The translations under genes and the position numbers were made by a program. A model generated the notes under the pieces. The model was not told the DNA's origin and did no database searches. It worked only from the letters and a program-made list of their open reading frames with translations. Positions 32,381 through 43,808 of a DNA stretch of 64,000 nt are shown in pieces (position 1 is the first letter of the stretch; each line of letters starts with the position of its first letter). Origin of the DNA: Anniella stebbinsi (lineage: Eukaryota; Chordata; Lepidosauria; Squamata; Anniellidae); NCBI GenBank assembly GCA_029215795.1, contig JARDYH010000002.1:276404310-276468309 (forward strand), given 5' to 3'.

Positions 32381-33700
32381 CTCTGAGATATGTGTGTCTT
32401 ACTGTTTTGTGTCTTAGTTGGTCATTAGAAATGGATTTGGCTGCTTATAGAGTTCTAATATCTTTCGTAACTTGAGGAATGGCCCACCAGTGTAACCTCT
32501 ATGTCCACATTTGATATTGTAGTACAAATTGTAGAATCTTAAGCCTCACAAGTGAGCTAGTGCTATCTGGCTTTGCCAGTTGTGAGCAACCCCCACCCCA
32601 ACCCCAACACACACAAAACCCTTCATGCAGGTTGACCATCCATCCAGTTTTGCCTGGACATATCCTCCTTTTCTTCCCTCAGGGCAGGTCTGGACAGATT
32701 TTTAATTTTTTTAAAAAAAAAGTCTGGGAAAGGAACAGCAGGGGGAGAACGATGGGGAGCAGGCCATGCGTTCTCCAGAGCTCCGGAAAGTGCAAAGATG
32801 ACTTACACTATTAGCATGACTGGGAAGATATCTCCAACTGCACACTTTCCAGAGCCCCGAAGAATGTATGTGCTGCTCCGCCCCGCCACCTTTCCTAGGA
32901 TGAAAGAGCCTCTTAATTCATGCATTAAGAAGCCCTTTCATCCCAGGAAAGGTGCGAGTGGTGCGGAGCAGGCCGCACGTTCTCCAGGGCTCTAGAAAAT
33001 GTGGAGATCGCCTACGCTAATAGCATTAGGTGATCTCCACATTTTCCAAAGCCCTGGAGAATGTGTGGCCTGCTCCGCCCCCAAACCTTTCCCACAATCT
33101 CCACACTTTCCTAAGCTCTGGAGAACATGTAGCCTGCTCTGCCCGCCCCAAACCACCTTTCCCGGGATGAAAGGGCCTCTTAATGCCCTTTCATCCTGGG
33201 AAAGGTGGTGGGGGTGGAGCAGTCGCAGCTTCCCTGCTCTCTCAGTCTTGTGACACTTTCCATGACACTTCGCCCATGGAGAAGAGAAGAGGTAGTGCTG
33301 GAGGCAGCAGCAGCGTGGGCCCATGGTGAAGCAGTAAGGCAGTATGGGCGGGCAGGCAGTGCAAGCTGGCAGCAGGTGGGCAGTGGGCAGGCGGGTAACA
33401 TGGGCAGGCAGTGGGCGGGTAGGCAGCATGGGCTGGCAATGGATGGGTGGCCAGGGGGCAGCGCGAGTGCAAGCGGGCAGCTCGGGTGGGCAGGGCAGGC
33501 AGCAGCGGAGCAGGTCGCAGAGTGAAGGAACAAGGAGCGAGGCGAAGGTTGCGGCAGCAGTGGCAGCAGGCCCTGGGGCAACCTACATTGCTCCCAAGGA
33601 GAAGCCTCATTGCCTCTCCAGCCCCACCACTCATCCCCATTCCCCACGGAGACTGCTGTTGCCATTGTTTGTTTCTAACATGGGGAATCATGGATATAGT
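32381..33700. repeat. GC-rich repeated stretch of intron 6
   Basis: Units of CTCCAGAGC...GGAAAGTG / GGAGATCGCC and AAAGGTG..GGATGAAAGGG..CTCTTAATGC...CCCTTTCATCC recur in both orientations between 32760 and 33215; 33290-33560 is a GGCAGGCAGTGGGC-type G-rich run. Long frames here are by-products of GC content. Possibly the inside of another foldback element; ends not found. Confidence 0.45.
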
Positions 33701-33953
33701 AGCTTCTTAGCTTTTTTTAATGTGGAAAAGCATTTTTAAAAATGGCATTTCCTTCTTCCAATCAAAATAGTGCAGTATGCAGGAATTTACCCTTTCCAGG
33801 TTAAACTAAATGCTATTTTAAAAAATTAGCTATAGCAGCTACATCTTTTTTATTCCTTACTCAAATGGAAATGTGGGGGATCCAATCCAGATCAGTGGGG
33901 CTAGGGAATCTATCACTCTTAGTCTCCTGCTGTGGTCCCAAATCTGAATCAGT
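33701..33953. other. Unassigned intron 6 stretch
   Basis: AT-rich, nothing recognised. Confidence 0.3.
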
Positions 33954-34176
33954 GGCTCAATTTGGACGACACAATAAACAACTGGGATGGGGGAAACAAT
34001 AGTCAGTTGTATTTACTATTGTGTCATCCGAATGCTGCCATAGTCAACTTAGCACTGTTCCTAATCCACACCACAGTTGATTATTTATTACCATGTTGTG
34101 TGGGGAGTACCCCCTAGTTGAACAAATGTAAAGTTGATTACCCCACCATTGACTATCGTGTCGTCCGAATTGAGCC
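33954..34176. repeat. Short MITE, 223 bp
   Basis: Inverted ends GGCTCAATTTGGACGACACA and TGTCGTCCGAATTGAGCC. Both flanks carry AGT (33951-33953 and 34177-34179), a possible 3-bp target duplication. No protein. Confidence 0.6.
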
Positions 34177-34215
34177 AGTGTCTCCATGCCTGCAATTTGC
34201 ATTGCCAAAAAAGAA

Positions 34216-34757
34216 TTGATCAAAAGTATTTTATCATTAAACAAAAAAACTACGGATTACGAAAACAATGTTAAGGCTCTGCAGATTCCAACCAAGCACC
34301 AAAAAGCAGGGAAATTGGGAGTTAAGGCTCACAAGCCTTAATGCCACATCCTCCCTAAGGAGGCAGAAAGTGCAAGTGAAATTCTCATTCTTCCAAAACA
34401 GATAAACCATGAGGACAGGGTGGAAAATATGATATGCAGAGGTGACTGTGGGGTTGTGGAAAACTGATCACAAACAACTTAGGGCCACCTACTTCTCTTT
34501 TTTTGTTTAGAGCAGCCCTTCCCCAACCTGGTGCCCTCCAAAGGTGTTGGACTACAACTCCCATCATTGCAAGTCCTCATGGTTTATCTGCTTTGGGAGA
34601 ATGAGAATTTCACTTGCACTTTCTGCCTCCTTAGGGAGGATGTGGTGTTAAGGCTTGTGAGCCTTAACTCCCAATTCCCCTACTTTTTGGTGCTTGGTTG
34701 GAATCTGTAGAGCCTTAACATTGTTTTTGTAAACCGTAGTTTTTTTGTTTAATGAAT
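34216..34757. repeat. Foldback repeat with about 185-bp arms
   Basis: 34230-34410 (ACAAAAAAACTACGG...AAGTGCAAGTGAAATTCTCATTC) is inverted at about 34575-34752 (GAATGAGAATTTCACTTGCAC...) with few mismatches. The spacer (34411-34574) contains GTGTTGGACTACAACTCCCATCAT, a widespread squamate repeat word. Confidence 0.75.
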
Positions 34758-34929
34758 TTCATGGCTTTTTGTAACGGATGACTGGATATTATACAGGTGA
34801 CAACCAAGCCGGCATCAGCCAGAATGTTACACCATCTTGACATCCAATATAAAATCAAAGCTAGTGTTATGTGTTGAACTCACTTTTAACATTAATAAAT
34901 CAACCAAAATGCTTGCATCTCCCTCATTT

Positions 34930-35783
34930 TTAAAGATAAAGAGATGAAACCTGGCATCATGGTAGCTCTTAAGTAGGGATATAGCTATTGCCAAGTATGA
35001 CGCAGATCCGTTCATGCCTTGATTTTTAGGATTTTTTTTAAAGTTCAAACAGAAATCTCTTTGGGGTCCAGGACCTTGAGCAGTACAAGTTTAAAAAATG
35101 AAATTAAAGATAAAGAGATGAAACTTGGCACCATGGTAGCTCTGAAGTAGGGATTTAGCCATGCCAAGTTGGAAGCAGATCCGTTCATCCCTTGATTTTT
35201 AGAAATGTTTAAAACTTCAATTTAATTTTTTAAATTAACTAAAATGCTTACAATTCCATCATTTTTAAAGATAAAGAGATGAAACTTGGCACCATGGTAG
35301 CTCTGAAGTAAGGATTTAGCCATGCCAAGTTGGAAGCAGATCCGTTCATCCCTTGATTTTTAGAAATGTTTAAAACTTCAATTTAATTTTTTAAATTAAC
35401 TAAAATGCTTACAATTCCATCATTTTTAAAGATAAAGGGATGAAACTTGACAGCATGGTAGCTCTTAAGTAGGGATAGAGCCATGCCAAGTTGGAAGCAG
35501 ATCTGTTTATGCCTTGAGTTTTAGGAATTTTTAAAACTTCAAACCCAATACTCCTCTTTGGAGTCTAAGGCCTTGAGCAGTACATTAAAAAAAAGAAAGA
35601 AAGTAAAGATGAAGAGATGAAACTTGGCACCATGGTACCTCTTAAGTAAGGCTTTAGCCATGCCAAGTTGAAAGCAGATTGGTTCATGCCTTGAATTTTA
35701 GAAAAAAAAATTGAAGTCAAACTTTTTAAAAAAAATATCCTAAAAATCAAGGCACGAACTGATCTGCTTCCAACTTGGCATGG
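34930..35783. repeat. Degenerate tandem array, five units of 161-177 bp
   Basis: Units start with AAAGATAAAGAGATGAAAC at 34932, 35106, 35267, 35428 and (altered) 35605. Each continues with CATGGTAGCTCT, GCCATGCCAAGTTGGAAGCA, then CCTTGATTTTTAG. Units three and four are nearly identical. The array ends in an inverted partial unit (about 35745-35783). The start words resemble those inside the hAT foldbacks. Confidence 0.8.
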
Positions 35784-35791
35784 CTCAATTC

Positions 35792-36426
35792 TAGGGTGAC
35801 CACTAGGGTGTGGCCTAGTGGCTAAAGTGTTGGACTGGGAGCTGGGAGATCTGGGTTCTGCTCCCCACTTAGCCATGAAAACCCATTGGGTGTCTTTGGG
35901 CCAGTTGCAGACTCTCAGCCCAACCCATCTCACAGGGTTGCTATTGTGAGGATAAAATGGAGAGGAGGAGGATTATGTATGCCGCCTTGGGTTTCTTGGC
36001 GGAAAAAAGGTGGGATATAAATGCAATAAGAAATAATAAAAAACTGTCAGGATTTCCCCAGATTTCTCCTGGTTTTTGTTCTATCCTCAGTGTCAGGGGG
36101 GATTTTATGCAATAGTCTATAATGACCTGGAATTACACACTTTCCCTTTTAAGGCCACCATTAGCATGGCAGGGGGGAATGACATGCTTTCTGGAGGTGT
36201 GTCGTTCTCTCACACTGCTCCAATCAAGGCCTTAAAAGGGAAAAACGTGTCATTCCCAGGCATTATAGAAAAGGGCCTGATTGGAGCAGTGGGGTGGGGT
36301 GAGAATGACATGCTTTCCCCTCCTCCGCTTCAATTGGGGACTTTAAGGTGTCCCCAGAAATCCATTTTCCTGCCCCCCCCCCAACTAGGTGTCCTCTTTT
36401 TTGGTTTCCCAAATATGGTCACCCTA
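35792..36426. mobile_element. hAT-like MITE carrying a SINE
   Basis: Termini TAGGGTGACCAC and ATGGTCACCCTA. Flanks CTCAATTC (35784-35791) and CTCAGTTC (36427-36434) match at seven of eight positions, an 8-bp target duplication. A SINE sits directly after the left end. The remainder (36046-36400) contains partly inverted AAGGCC...CCTTTTAAGGCC and GAATGACATGCTTTC repeats. No protein. Confidence 0.75.
35804..36045 (+). mobile_element. tRNA-headed SINE, copy 1
   Basis: The A-box-like GTGGCCTAGTGGCTAAAGTG and B-box-like GGGTTCTGCTCCCC (about 35853) mark a pol III promoter. The body has GTGTCTTTGGGCCAGTTGCAGACTC and CACAGGGTTGC. The tail is GGGATATAAATGCAATAAGAAATAATAAAAAA. It fits the squamate tRNA-SINE type; not a tRNA gene because the cloverleaf is not conserved. 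Confidence 0.8.
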
Positions 36427-37166
36427 CTCAGTTCTTGCACAGGCTGCATATCCATCCCTAGATATTTACTCAAAAGTAAGACCCATTGAATTTCCTTGGT
36501 TCTTGAAAAGCAACACACTTGCTTTTAGATTTGCCAGTCTCAGCATTCTATGTGTGCTATGAATGCCTGCTCTGTCTGTCCCTATAGTTTCCTGCAAGGT
36601 CCAGCCAGGGGGAGCCAGTAAATTAAACCCAGGGGTGGAGGGTGGGATTCCCTCAGGTTCATCTGACAGCAGGTGCTATAGAACATGGACCTTCCAGGAA
36701 TGTTGAGTCTGGATTTCTGGCAGACCCAGCCAGGCAACTTTATGGCCTGTTAGTCCCTCCATTTGGTAGCCCACAGAGCACCTGCCTCATAAGGCAAATG
36801 GCCACATGAGAACTGTTATTATGGCCTGCTACTTTGTTTGTCTTTAGTAGTCTGTGGTCCAGATCTCTTCAGAAGGGGGAATAGTGTTTTGTGGTTGGGG
36901 TCAGTCTAAATTATCTCCAGGGGTCCCTTACTCAGTGCCTCTGATAGCAAAGAGATTGAGGATTTTCCCCAACTCTGTTACTCTTGAAGTTACTAGGCCT
37001 GTTGAAAATAGATTTCATAACATAAGCATGAAAACAGTGAATACCCCTTTTAACTTGTTAAACCAATGAAAACATACCACACAAGAAGTCTTAAGATATG
37101 AATGGTTTATAAAGAAAAGTAAATGCAAAAGAACATCAGATGCAGAAGTGAAATCTGAAACATTAC
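36427..37166. other. Unassigned intron 6 stretch
   Basis: Contains ACTCAAAAGTAAGACCCATTGAA near 36470, a scrap of the common squamate repeat. No gene. Confidence 0.35.
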
Positions 37167-37760
37167 TAGTAGTAGTAGTAGTAGTATCCTGCCTTTTGCC
37201 CAATGCTGGGCCTCAGGGCAGCCTTACAAAACTAAAACATATACAGCTAAAACCTATAAATAGGAATATACTAGGCTGACCATATGAAAAGGAGGACAGA
37301 GCTCATGTAACTTTAACAGTTGTAGAGAAAAGGGGATTTCAGCCAGTGTCATTTGTATGCAATTAGTTCCTTGTGAAATTCCTTCTTCATCACACCAGTT
37401 AAAGTTGCAGGGGCCCTGCCTTCTTTTGTATATGGTCACTCTAGTACAGTGCCTGCAACTTTAACTGTTGTGATGAAGAGGGAATTTCACCAGGGACTAA
37501 TTGCATACAAATGACACTTGCTGAAATTCCCTTTTCTCTACAACGGTTAAAGTTACATGAGCCCTGTCCTCCTTTTCATATGGTCAGCCTAAATATACAA
37601 AAGTTAAAAATATAATTAAATACTTTTCAATATTAAAGCATTTTAAACATTTTAAATACATAACAATTTAAAAGTCAAAGGTATAGACAGAGGTCCAGAT
37701 TATTTGCCAAAGGCCTGCTGGAACAAAAAAGGGTTTGTCTGCATCCAAAAACACATCAAG
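37167..37760 (-). mobile_element. CR1/L2-type repeat tail, interrupted by a MITE
   Basis: A (TAG)n tail at 37167-37186, then CCTGCCTTTTGCCCAATGCTGG and AACTAAAACATATACAGC, with continuation after 37599 (AAAGGCCTGCTGGAACAAAA, GGAGGGAGCCAG). Read on the minus strand this is LINE 3'-end-like. It is split by the palindromic MITE 37272-37591. Confidence 0.45.
37272..37591. repeat. Palindromic MITE, 320 bp
   Basis: Termini TAGGCTGACCATATGAAAAG and CTTTTCATATGGTCAGCCTA are perfect inverted repeats; the whole element folds (AACTTTAACAGTTGTAGAGAA against its inverse near 37530). AATATAC flanks both sides (37265-37271 and 37592-37598), a 7-8 bp target duplication fitting hAT. No protein. Confidence 0.85.
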
Positions 37761-39510
37761 GAGGGAGCCAGTGTAGACTGCAAGGATTAGAAAGAAAATC
37801 CATGTGTACACTATGCAAAATAAACGACACCTCAACTGTTTCTAAACCTTATTAAAAAAACAGGGTGACTAGGCCGAAACCAACGTTGTAGGCCCAGAAG
37901 CACTTTGAAAGGTTTCAACATTGTACTTAGAACTTAACACTGGCCCAAACTAATTAAATGAAGTGTTTGAAGCTTTCAACTTTATAGCAATATGGACCAA
38001 ACTCTTAGAAAAGAGGGAAATTAAAAGAAAGGTATAGCTACCTATTCCCAGGAGAGATCTGAAGATCAGGTTACCATGGATCCAGAGGAGCCACACCCTG
38101 CTTCACCAGGGAGCAAAAGAGCAAACTGGCCTTATGAAGACAGCCCAAATTACTCTCAGAGCCAAAGGAATGCATGTTCCAGAAGAGAAAAGAGAAACTC
38201 TTCTTCTTCTTCTTCTTCACTCAAAAGGTCTGTGCTAGAGGCAGCGGCCATTTCACTCACCCACCCCACATTCTAAGGCAGGAGGGAGGGGGAGAGCGAC
38301 GCAACTGAGCATGTGTCAGTGTCGCGTTATGAGGGAAGATGGCTGCCTCATTGACTTGAATGAGAGGTTAAAATAGTCCTTAAAAGTCAACCGAAGGGAA
38401 TTTTTAAAAAACGAAAAGCTTTCCACCAACTACAGCCTAGGAGGACGAAGACCCCACACTGGATTAATTAATAAGGCTCTAGAAATTATGCAAATTGTGA
38501 GCACAAAAAGTCTCAACCTGGAAGTAAATTTACAAAAGCAGGGAGACAGGTTTGTATTCCTTTTCTACCTTAAACTGCTCTCCTTCCCTCAATCTTTCAC
38601 CAATCTTCTTGAAATTTTCAGGTAATGTAAAACAAACATTTCTTTCTGGCACCTGTAAATTTCAGAAAGGTTGGTGAAACATTTTCGATTTTATGGCTGT
38701 TAGAATGACCCCCCTAATTATCACTTTAACAATGGCAGAATGTGTTTTTTACTGACAGCCCTTAACAATGGAGGCACAACTGTGCCTCCATTAATTTAGG
38801 GGAACTGTGTGTGTGTGTGTGTATGTCTAGTCTACATAATTTACATTTCTCCTTTTCTTATGAAACATATTTGCATTATAATATGGTTTTAAAAATAAAA
38901 CTTTAGATTTCTTTGCTGCTTTGCTCTCAGTTAAAGTAATAATAATCCTCACAATAGATTGCTGTGGAAATCATTATGATATCACAAAGACAAGATTCTG
39001 TAGGCAGCGGGAATTGATGAACTCTTTAGGAGACTTTGTTTCCATGAAAATGCCTTTTAAAAATAAAGAAGACAGAAGCCATAGTGGGTCACAAACTTCC
39101 TAAAAAGTATTGAGGGGGAGCATGTTGTGTCTGAGCTGTCTAAAGGCAGCATGTTGTGTTGTTTGGTAATGATCCTCTGCTTGCATTCCTGCCCCCTTCT
39201 CTCCCTTCCCCAAACCTGGAGGCTAGGGAAGAGAGTCTCTGCCCTGTCATCAAAGGATGAGGTGGGTGACCAGGGGAAGCCTTTCTCCCATGGAGGGACT
39301 TCATCAACTTCTTTTTGTTGTTGCTGGTGTTTTCCTCTCCCCATATGCAATGCACATCTTATTACTTAAATGTTTTTTGTCTAGAGTTCTGCTCTGTTCC
39401 ACAGCTTTGACATGGAAAATGGTGCCCTAAAGCTGCAACCCAATAACAGGAACATAAACAGGATGCAAGATCCATGCAAAAAAATAATACTACTCTTAAA
39501 CCAAAAAAGA
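37761..39510. other. Unassigned intron 6 stretch
   Basis: Holds AAGATGGCTGCCTCATTGAC at 38337 and a (GT)n at 38809-38826. A 66-codon frame at 38076 has a Ser run from (TTC)n and no other support. No gene seen. Confidence 0.35.
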
Positions 39511-39646
39511 CACAATCCTGTGCATGTTTAGACAGAAAAAATCCCTACAATTTTTAGAATCCCCTAGCCAGCATGGCTGGCTGGGATATGCTGAGAATTG
39601 TAGGACTTTTTTCTTTCTAAACATGCATAGGATTGCACCTTAAGTG
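39511..39646. repeat. Short foldback repeat
   Basis: CAATCCTGTGCATGTTTAGA at left and TCTAAACATGCATAGGATTG at right form inverted ends around CTACAATTTTTAG / TGAGAATTGTAGG. Related words occur at about 41000-41065. Common squamate repeat type. Confidence 0.55.
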
Positions 39647-40065
39647 AGTTTAAAATGTGAAACTCCTCACATGTGTGGAATATTCATATATATTAATGCT
39701 CTAGTATCAGGAATGTAGCAGCTGTCAGTGTGGAAGGTATACCTGCCATTTCAAGTGAAGCAATGTATTTTTAGATATAAAGGGGGTTATAAGACTATCA
39801 CATCCAGCATCTAAAATTGCTTAACAACACCACTGTAAGCTAGCACCTGATTATGCAGAGAGGTGCCCAGCCTATTACAGCAGGTAGACTGACTGTTGAC
39901 ATATTCAATGAAGTGCCAGAGACCTTCTTTACTTGTTGCTTCATCCAAGCTGCCCAGGCAAGGAGACAGAAGTGGTACTGCAGCATAAAGGGATGTGAAC
40001 AGCCATGTTTGGACTAGGGGCAAGGTAATATGTGGGTGTGTAGTGAAGTTTGGCTTGAATTGCTT

Positions 40066-40215
40066 GTGTCTAGATCTCCTTGGCTCTGAAAGCATCTTTC
40101 TAGACTGTACCTGCTGGTTACACAATACACGAGGCCTGGTTGTGGTGGGTGTTAGTCCTCCTGGACAGGAGGGGTTTGCACTTACTAGAGAAAGGTGAAC
40201 AAATGTGAAGAGAAG
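40066..40215. repeat. Dispersed repeat, copy B
   Basis: Counterpart of 5205-5350. Similarity may extend left to about 40010. Unknown family. Confidence 0.55.
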
Positions 40216-40377
40216 CATAGGGAGCTCTTTGTCTTTTGTGTTCAGTAAACTCAATTGGATTTACTTCTGAGTCGGATTATGCTGTCTAGTCATTCATACG
40301 AAGTTAACCAGAATTAACCTGAACTTCACATTGACTAGCCATTTAATATTGCTAGTATATTAAATGTCTGAGTTGTG

Positions 40378-40610
40378 GATTGTGGTGTAGTGGCTAGAGT
40401 GTCGGACTGAGAGTCAGGAGATTTGGGTTCTAGTCCCCGCTTGGCCATGGAAGTTCACTGGGTGACTTTGGGCCGGTCACAGACTCTCAGCCCAGCCTAC
40501 TTCACAGGGTTGCTGTTTGAGGATACAGTGGAGAGGAGGAGGATTATATACACTGCCTTGGGTTCCTTGCAGGAAAAATGGCAGGATATAAATTAAATAA
40601 ATAAATACAA
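40378..40610 (+). mobile_element. tRNA-headed SINE, copy 2
   Basis: A-box-like GTGGTGTAGTGGCTAGAGTG (40382) and B-box GGGTTCTAGTCCCC (about 40425), then GTGACTTTGGGCCGGTCACA, CACAGGGTTGC and a GGATATAAATTAAATAAATA tail. Same family as 35804-36045. Confidence 0.85.
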
Positions 40611-41305
40611 TGTAAACTCTGTAAACTTGTAACTTGTAGTTAGATGTTTTGATAGTGGTATAGTAACAGGGTTTGGTAGAAATGCACCACTGAGGCCATA
40701 CTGTGGGTGCTTATCAACAGTTCTCCCATAGTGTACACATAAAAATCTGCAAAAGGCTATGCCTGGAGCAAGACTTTTAATAGAAATTGACTTGGGAAAA
40801 ACTAGTTTATATTACATTTCAAGTGTTACAATGTTTTAAAGGGAGCCATTCTTTCTTGCTTAATATTAAACACACTAATAGTCCTGAGAAAGATTGCTAC
40901 AGTGACCCAATTATTCTTTCTCTCTTCTTTCTCCACTCTTACCTGGGAATATGTCCTATTAAACTCAGTGAGGCTTGCTTCTAGTTAGGGCACAACCCTA
41001 TGCATGATGGTTGTGGAATGCTGGGAGTTGTAAGACTTTTTTTCTGACTAGAGGATTGCACCTTTTGCCTCCCTTTCTAATCTTCCTTTACAGCAAATTT
41101 CCCATTTTCTGTTTAGTCTAGCACTGGTGTACCCCCTCCTAACCACAGTGTTCTTTAGCTTTTTTTTTTTTTTTTGTAATCCAGGACCTGTTTTCTTTAG
41201 AAAAATAGAAAATAATAGATTTTCTTTTCTATTGATCTCGTATGAGGACAGCAAAAAGAACTACCATAAAGAAATTTGTACAGCAAATAAAAATACATGT
41301 TAATT
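40611..41305. other. Unassigned intron 6 stretch
   Basis: TGTCCTATTAAACTCAGTGAGGC at 40948 plus AACCCTATGCATG and GGGAGTTGTAAGAC at 40995-41035 are fragments of the common squamate repeat. A T run is at 41159-41176. No gene. Confidence 0.4.
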
Positions 41306-41549
41306 TTAGATACATTGAATGTCTCACTTTTTCTTTATTTCAGTGATTTTAACATTAACATATTTTGTAGAACAGATTTGTCTTAATTGTGAGGTGTAGA
41401 ACTAGACATGTGACCAAGGCCACACAACCTTGGGATCAGTCATGTCAAGATGGGGCCACCTTGGGGGTTGGGCATGTTGGGGTGGGAACACCTCCTTGAG
41501 GGCAAGCCATGTTGTCCTCCTTTTTGGTTTTCAAAATATGGTCAGCCTA
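41306..41549. repeat. Dispersed MITE-like repeat, copy B
   Basis: Counterpart of 6016-6270, ending TTGGTTTTCAAAATATGGTCAGCCTA. It lies 0.4 kb before exon 7. Confidence 0.5.
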
Positions 41550-41961
41550 CCTTCACGTATTCTTCGAAACAGGCAGGTCTGCCAGATTCAGCTGAAGGAA
41601 TGATTCATTAGAGCGGGATTTTCCATCAGGATTCTAACAGCCTTGCAAGTACATTCTTCAATCCCTTTTGAGCATTTGAATTGTCATTTCAGTCTCTGAA
41701 ATCTAGCCTAGAAAGGCCAATGACCATTGTGCATACACCTAGTCTAGATTGGTAATATCATTGACTTGTATTAGCCTACAAGGTCTCTTCACTTACATCT
41801 GCATTGTAAGACCTCTAGCACCAGACATTGGAGTCCAATACGTACAATAAGCCCTAATGCACTGGGAACTTCTCCAGATTCCAATTAGTCCCCTTGGAAT
41901 TCTAGCTATCGAGAAGACGCTCGTTATGAAGATACTGTGGTTAATAATTGTTGTATTTCAG

Positions 41962-42033
41962 AGCCGACTTGACATAATTGTAGCATATTCCCCTGCTGGA
42001 ACATCTGCACAAAATAGTCTTCATTGGGCCCAG
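41962..42033 (+). CDS. Lipase coding exon 7
   Basis: This 72-nt exon codes for residues 276-299, with the conserved YSPAGTSAQNSLHW motif (284-297) that closes the cap domain in acid lipases. The acceptor is atttcag and the donor gtacag; both ends are phase 0. Length and phase equal those of the corresponding LIPA-family exon. Confidence 0.95.
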
Positions 42034-42985
42034 GTACAGTGATTCTTCAAATATTTTACTCATTCATTATGGGTGGGATCAAGAATACGTCATACTTAGA
42101 AAGAACCATTGAAGTGAACTGGGCTGACGTTAGTCACTGATCTCAGAGGATCCACTCGAAGTATGACTAAATCTAGATCTATTTCTATGTATTTATTAAA
42201 ACATATATATCCTACCATTCCATCCCTAATGGTTACCAATCATAATTAAACCATAATCAAACAAAACAGCACAAATTCCAAAAGCACTAATGTGGTATCA
42301 ACATGAATACATTCAAAAACAAGGACCATTTCAGATTCCTTCAAGGAGCTCCTGAACAAATTTATTTCTTTATAATCTCAGCAGTAGTAATTAATTGTTA
42401 CTTGCAGACAGAAAGAGAGACAGTCAGCTGAATTTCTCAGGATAGAGGATTCCATAGCCAGTCCCCCCCTCAACTGAAAAGGCCCAGACTGTGGCATTCC
42501 CTAAGCCTTGATTAGGGATGGACAGACTTGCCGAACCCCCACCGACTGGCCACCCCCTCTTCTGTGCCCTGGACATGATCCATGGGCACCAAGGGAGCAC
42601 CTAGCACCTTGGTTTGGATCCCAGGTGTAGCTTCTGGTTTCAAAGTCTTCATTTTAGCCCTGGCAGATAAAAATACTAGTGTTCATTTTATTTATTGTAA
42701 GAGTTACTGATATAACATATGTGAACAACTACAAACACTTTTATGTGTTATATAAATACTAAGTGTGGTTATCTACGTTTGGAACTATGCAAAGTTGTCT
42801 CCTCCAATACCTGATTTCAGGTGCCAGTAGTTCCTTTCTCTCAATCTACTACTGGGTGCAAGAGGCTGTACTTAGGTCACTTCCATATTAATTGTTAACA
42901 ATAAAGTAAAACACATAATGGTACAATTGTAGTGATGCATCTAAAATATGTAGATAATCATACTAGCCTGCCTTACAAGATTGTT
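42034..42985. other. Start of intron 7
   Basis: From about 42185, TATTTATTAAAACATATATATCCTACC then CAACTGAAAAGGCCCAGACTGTGGC reads like a worn minus-strand LINE tail. No gene. Confidence 0.35.
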
Positions 42986-43549
42986 GTAAAGATTAAGGAT
43001 GTGTATCGTATTGTTCCGAAGTCAGATAACGATCCAATATTGGTTTTATCGGACATCCGATTAACGATAACAATATGATACAGATCCCTCTAATAATTTC
43101 GGTCCAATAATTATCGGATTTTATCGGATTTTATCAGATGGCCATTTTTCGTTTGGTGCCATACGGAGCTAGAAGGTGGGGTGTGTTTGCATGAGACTGA
43201 CAGATTCAGTAACCAATCGTGCTGCAAGGATTCTAGCAGAGTCCAATCTCAATGTTGGAGGAGGGCTGAGGATATCCCCGCATAAAATCCCCACCCTTGG
43301 GTTTTCCAGCTCTGTTGGGAGTTAGGAGTTGAAGAAGCTGGGTGGATTTTGGTGGAGCTCTGTCTGTGTGAAAGTTACTTGGAGGTACCTTCTATTTTTT
43401 TCCTTCTTGTTGTTCCCCTCTGTGTCTCAGGTTCGTTCCTTATGTGTGTTACGTTTGCTGCTTGTTGGTTTGATTGAAGGGTTAGGTTAGCGTGAGTGGG
43501 GGTAGTGTTACTGAGTGAGTGTGTTGTTGTTCCCTTCCCTGTTTAACTG

Positions 43550-43553
<4 letters not shown>

Positions 43554-43604
<51 letters not shown>

Positions 43605-43640
43605 TCTCTCTCTCTCTCCCTCCCTCTCTCTCTCTCTCTT
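43554..43640. repeat. (AT)n then (CT)n microsatellite
   Basis: AT dinucleotides from 43554 to 43602, then CT-rich to about 43640, inside the left part of the 7.4-kb hAT. The small copy has (GT)n and (TTGC)n at the matching place (1283-1327). Confidence 0.95.
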
Positions 43641-43808
43641 TCTGTGTTTGTGTGTGTGTTTGCTTGATTCACTGTGAGTGTGCTGGTGTGTCCTATAGCC
43701 TGCTACACAGGATAACACTACACACAATCTGTGGTGGTCAAAGCAGCACACAAACTGTTTGCAAAGGATTGTTATTAATATAAATAATTTCAATCACTTT
43801 GCAGCAGA

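Noticed and set aside
33180..33739. Overlapping frames over 130 codons in GC-rich DNA
   Set aside because: Low stop density from high GC; frames on both strands are equally open and low-complexity.
38076..38276. 66-codon frame with a Ser run
   Set aside because: No splice context or similarity; the run comes from a TTC repeat.
40378..40450. tRNA gene
   Set aside because: A and B boxes are present but the body and tail belong to a SINE; no conserved cloverleaf.
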